A DNA stretch of 30,723 nt from an uncultured Collinsella sp. GTDB lineage: Bacteria > Actinomycetota > Coriobacteriia > Coriobacteriales > Coriobacteriaceae. The notes beneath the pieces are model-generated. The model saw only the letters and a list, made by a program, of their open reading frames with translations. It searched no databases and was not told the DNA's origin. Positions within the stretch are counted from its first letter, which is position 1. Every line of letters starts with the position of its first letter. Of this stretch, positions 30,566-30,723 are shown piece by piece. A program made the position numbers and the translations under genes. Location of the stretch: contig CAUEQX010000005.1 of the NCBI GenBank assembly GCA_959020035.1, positions 1 to 30,723 on the forward strand, given 5' to 3'.

Positions 30566-30615
30566 AGTATGACACCTAGGTTTACAGCTGACAAGACAGC
30601 TGTAAACCTAGGTGT
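30566..30615 (-). promoter_or_regulatory. nadA promoter with 19-bp palindromic operator
   Basis: On the minus strand TTGTCA (30589-30594) and CATACT (30566-30571) have the ideal 17-bp spacing. A perfect 19-bp inverted repeat, ACACCTAGGTTTACAGCTG (30572-30590) with its complement at 30597-30615, covers the spacer and the -35 and stops at the -10. This is the expected position for a repressor site. The obvious candidate is NiaR, encoded as the last gene of the same operon. Confidence 0.75.
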
Positions 30616-30723
30616 AAAGCTGAAATAAAGATTCAATCATGTGTCAGGTCCATTTTCGAACTGGCAAGCTGAGGATAGCCGAGCTCTCGATAGCGCAGGA
30701 GGCATCTTTCGCCACCGCAATAC

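Overview
The window is a GC-rich chromosomal segment from an anaerobic, gut-type actinobacterium, most likely Collinsella or a close Coriobacteriia relative. This is an inference from content, not a database match. The evidence is a dnaK-grpE-dnaJ-hspR cluster with a MerR-type HspR (an actinobacterial arrangement), a mannose-family PTS, a small 2x[4Fe-4S] ferredoxin, a large Fe-S flavoprotein typical of strict anaerobes, and intergenic regions crowded with long palindromic repeats. I see no phage, insertion sequence, transposase or CRISPR array.

Layout. 1-510: the 3' end of a PASTA-domain protein, its terminator, and tRNA-Arg(CCT) on the minus strand. 530-4091 (minus): mannose-type PTS operon manX-manY-manZ followed by a DUF956 (ManO-like) gene. 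manX carries an in-frame amber codon at codon 27, and the DUF956 frame runs through an A6 tract into an intergenic repeat array. 4429-4857: hypA. 5050-9751: a 925-aa multi-[4Fe-4S] FAD oxidoreductase (minus), divergent from a TetR regulator and a multi-pass DUF5692-like membrane protein (plus), with two tandem palindromes between them. 9989-11491: a membrane-anchored secreted protein of unknown function. 11565-12917: an AAA/DUF4143 ATPase whose promoter lies inside a long inverted repeat. 13238-13432: a small proline-rich ORF. 13565-16192: clpB. 16639-18213: two divergent, unrecognised, membrane-anchored secreted proteins flanked by two arrays of a palindromic repeat. 18688-20988: an aconitase-family hydratase. 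21466-25766: the dnaK operon, ending in hspR. 26276-26461: a ferredoxin. 26663-30530: nadA-nadB-nadC-niaR, de novo NAD synthesis with its niacin-responsive repressor.

How the parts work together. clpB and dnaK share a 27-bp inverted repeat directly upstream of a -10-like element. With hspR as last gene of the dnaK operon this suggests an autoregulated heat-shock regulon. The nad operon encodes the route from aspartate to nicotinate mononucleotide plus NiaR, and a perfect 19-bp palindrome overlaps the predicted nadA promoter. The TetR/flavoprotein/DUF5692 locus looks like a self-contained, regulated redox module.

The most unusual material is non-coding. At least seven families of palindromic or tandem intergenic elements occur here. 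One of them, at 4868-5002 and 21282-21466, is a long rod-like structure in which the two copies keep the same stems by compensatory changes while the loops and the internal TCTGCCTTTCAA and TTTCAAGGCACCT motifs are conserved.
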